Positions 40,250-41,441 of a stretch of DNA of 41,441 bases are shown in pieces. Numbering within the stretch: the first letter of the stretch is position 1; each line of letters opens with the position of its first letter. A program made the translations under genes and the position numbers. The DNA is taken from the IMG/VR virus record IMGVR_UViG_3300036828_000126, positions 1 to 41,441 of that record. One strand, 5' to 3'. This DNA is from a virus. Below the pieces are notes generated by a model. That model made no database searches. It had not been told where the DNA came from and saw only the letters and a list, made by a program, of their open reading frames with translations.

Positions 40250-40801
40250 ATGGCGGCGCGACCGGCGCCACCTAATGGACAAACTCCTTGGCAGAATCTG
40301 TTCGCCGGCTGGCCGGCTATCCTCGCCGCACTGTCCGCCGTCTACTTTGCCGGAACTCTGTTGTCCCGGGTCGGTCCGATCGAGGATGACCTGAAGAACC
40401 GCGAGCACCTTCTGCCAGTCATTCAAACCTCCGCTCGTCTAAATTCTTTGGAGGAGATCCAGAAGTCAGTCGTCGCCAAGGAGCAACAGATCAAGTCGGA
40501 ACTCGATGCCATGGGATCGCGCGTGTCGCGGCTTGACGACATCAGCGTCAAGGGCGTTGATCAGTGGAGTACCATGCTTCAACGTCTGTCGACGCTGGAA
40601 GCGGCCGAACCGGAACTGAAGGACCGGGACAACAGAATGCTGGCCGAACTATCCGCTTTAATCAACTCAGTCGCCATGGCGCGGGCAGAGGCTGCCGCCG
40701 CCGTCGCAAGACTCAATGCGCTGGAACAGTTGACGCGCGATCACGTGGAGCACGATGCGGCCGACCGGCGGCTGGATCGGATGGGAGTTAAGGCACCGTA
40801 A
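40250..40801 (+). CDS. Membrane-anchored coiled-coil protein
   Basis: A 183-residue protein with one N-terminal membrane helix (LFAGWPAILAALSAVYFAGT, about 17-36). A mostly helical periplasmic or cytoplasmic part follows, with several coiled-coil stretches (SLEEIQKSVVAKEQQIKSEL, AEAAAAVARLNALEQLTRDH). This resembles phage-encoded anchored coiled-coil proteins near lysis genes (spanin- or holin-associated), but no clear lysis motif is seen. The ATG at 40250 has a weak GGTGAGAG upstream. Its 3' end overlaps the convergent TraG-like gene by 14 nt, which marks the end of the phage block. Confidence 0.6.
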   Translation: MAARPAPPNGQTPWQNLFAGWPAILAALSAVYFAGTLLSRVGPIEDDLKNREHLLPVIQTSARLNSLEEIQKSVVAKEQQIKSELDAMGSRVSRLDDISVKGVDQWSTMLQRLSTLEAAEPELKDRDNRMLAELSALINSVAMARAEAAAAVARLNALEQLTRDHVEHDAADRRLDRMGVKAP

Positions 40802-41441
40802 CCGCCAGGCGTGGAATAACCGGCGGCGGTGACTTCCGTGCCAGGAACTCGGGCTCCTCCCACCACCGGATCTTGCGGGCGATGATCGGCCGCATGCCAG
40901 GTCGCAAGATCAGGCTCAGGTCCTGATTCATTTGCAGCACTTCTTGCCGCAGCAGGACCGGCCGCGGATGCGGATGCCGGCCCTCGGTCTGCGCGGCAGG
41001 TTTCATCCACGACATCCACCGCGGACGGTTCGAGGTCTGCACCTGCACCGTCCGGTTGCCAACGCGCTTCTCGATCTGCTCGGCCAGCTTCTCGTCCGAC
41101 GTGCCCATGATGATCTCGGCGCCGACGTTGTCGAATATCGAACTCGCAGCGTAGGGACCATACGCATCCATAACTTGTGGCCGGTTCTGCACGATCAGCA
41201 GCATCCGCAAACCATAGCCGCGGACGTATTCGAGCGCGTGCGACAGCCGATCCATCCGACCGAGCTGCGCGAACTCGTCCAGCAGCATGAGCGCCGGGAC
41301 CGTCAGCGTCGCGTCCTGATCCGGCGTCTTGGTCGTGTTGAGCGACAGCATGGCGTCGAATAGCAACCGCAGCAGCGGCGCGTTGCGCGGAATGTCGCCC
41401 GGGGAAACTCCGATGTAGATCGACATCGGTCGCCGGCGGAT
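40788..41441 (-). CDS. TraG/VirD4-type conjugation coupling protein, C-terminal part (5' end outside window)
   Basis: At least 217 residues of the type IV coupling protein, an inner-membrane ATPase that delivers DNA to a conjugation channel. The frame is open to the window edge (RRRPMSIYIGVSPGD), so the start and Walker A lie outside. Walker B is LMLLDEFAQLGRM, followed by LSHALEYVRGYGLRMLLIVQ and NRPQ. The lid region continues with DNVGAEIIMGTSDEKLAEQI, and the protein ends LARKSPPPVIPRLAVTVP. The end looks natural rather than truncated. It converges on, and overlaps, the last phage-like gene. It implies a plasmid or integrative conjugative element neighbouring the phage block. Confidence 0.88.
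   Translation of the reverse strand: MRRRPMSIYIGVSPGDIPRNAPLLRLLFDAMLSLNTTKTPDQDATLTVPALMLLDEFAQLGRMDRLSHALEYVRGYGLRMLLIVQNRPQVMDAYGPYAASSIFDNVGAEIIMGTSDEKLAEQIEKRVGNRTVQVQTSNRPRWMSWMKPAAQTEGRHPHPRPVLLRQEVLQMNQDLSLILRPGMRPIIARKIRWWEEPEFLARKSPPPVIPRLAVTVP

Noticed and set aside
1-41441. tRNA genes, insertion sequences, integrase, lysis enzymes or reverse-transcriptase (diversity-generating) systems
   Set aside because: Looked for by motif; none was recognisable. Variable-repeat/template pairs were not seen near the fibre gene.

Overview
The window is almost entirely the late (packaging, head, tail and host-recognition) region of a tailed, siphovirus-like phage or prophage. Its right edge meets the 3' part of a VirD4/TraG-type conjugation coupling protein gene on the opposite strand. 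The DNA is GC-rich, codon use is even across most genes, and many genes are chained by ATGA stop/start overlaps. Together with the TraG-like neighbour this suggests a prophage, or a phage-derived segment, on a plasmid or conjugative element of an alphaproteobacterium. Acetobacteraceae or a relative is my guess, by inference only. No integrase, lysis cassette or replication module is visible, so the element continues off the left edge or has lost those parts.

Layout, left to right. 85-120: a strong hairpin. 150-5710: packaging module (HNH endonuclease, small and large terminase, an adenine/cytosine-N DNA methyltransferase, HK97-type portal). 5711-7600: an inserted block on the minus strand with three genes (HTH protein, a phage protein with a glycine-rich C-terminal loop, and a second phage family protein). 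Its three gaps are filled end to end by strictly phased, degenerate GTGNN pentamer arrays (CAC every 5 nt on the transcribed strand). 7660-9079: a collagen-like protein and a membrane peptide. 9096-12364: ClpP-type head protease, HK97-fold capsid and small head proteins. 12361-14496: a translationally coupled acyltransferase / glycosyltransferase / zinc-ribbon / MptE-like cluster. 14490-17675: connector and virion proteins. 17675-22027: a second glycosyltransferase and a 1175-residue Ala/Gly/Thr-rich repeat protein. 22079-26604: head-tail joining, tail terminator, tail tube, and tail chaperones with a G-GT-type -1 frameshift. 26609-31141: tape measure protein. 31146-40078: tail tip and receptor-binding proteins. 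These include a SPRY-domain protein, three copies of a shared ~90-residue module, and a 988-residue protein combining a GH16 domain with a second (clan GH-A-like) glycosidase. 40079-40249: non-coding, with two hairpins, one terminator-like. 40250-40801: membrane-anchored coiled-coil protein. 40788-41441 (minus): TraG/VirD4 C-terminal part.

How it fits together: the right-hand genes build a long flexible tail whose tip carries polysaccharide-degrading enzymes, which suggests a host covered in exopolysaccharide. The embedded sugar- and acyl-transferases and the collagen-like and Ala/Gly-repeat proteins suggest a decorated or fibrous virion surface. The part least explained by known phage biology is the minus-strand block at 5711-7600. 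Its 65 in-phase pentamers look like a periodic nucleic-acid binding scaffold rather than a simple microsatellite, and they sit beside genes of conserved but uncharacterised phage families.
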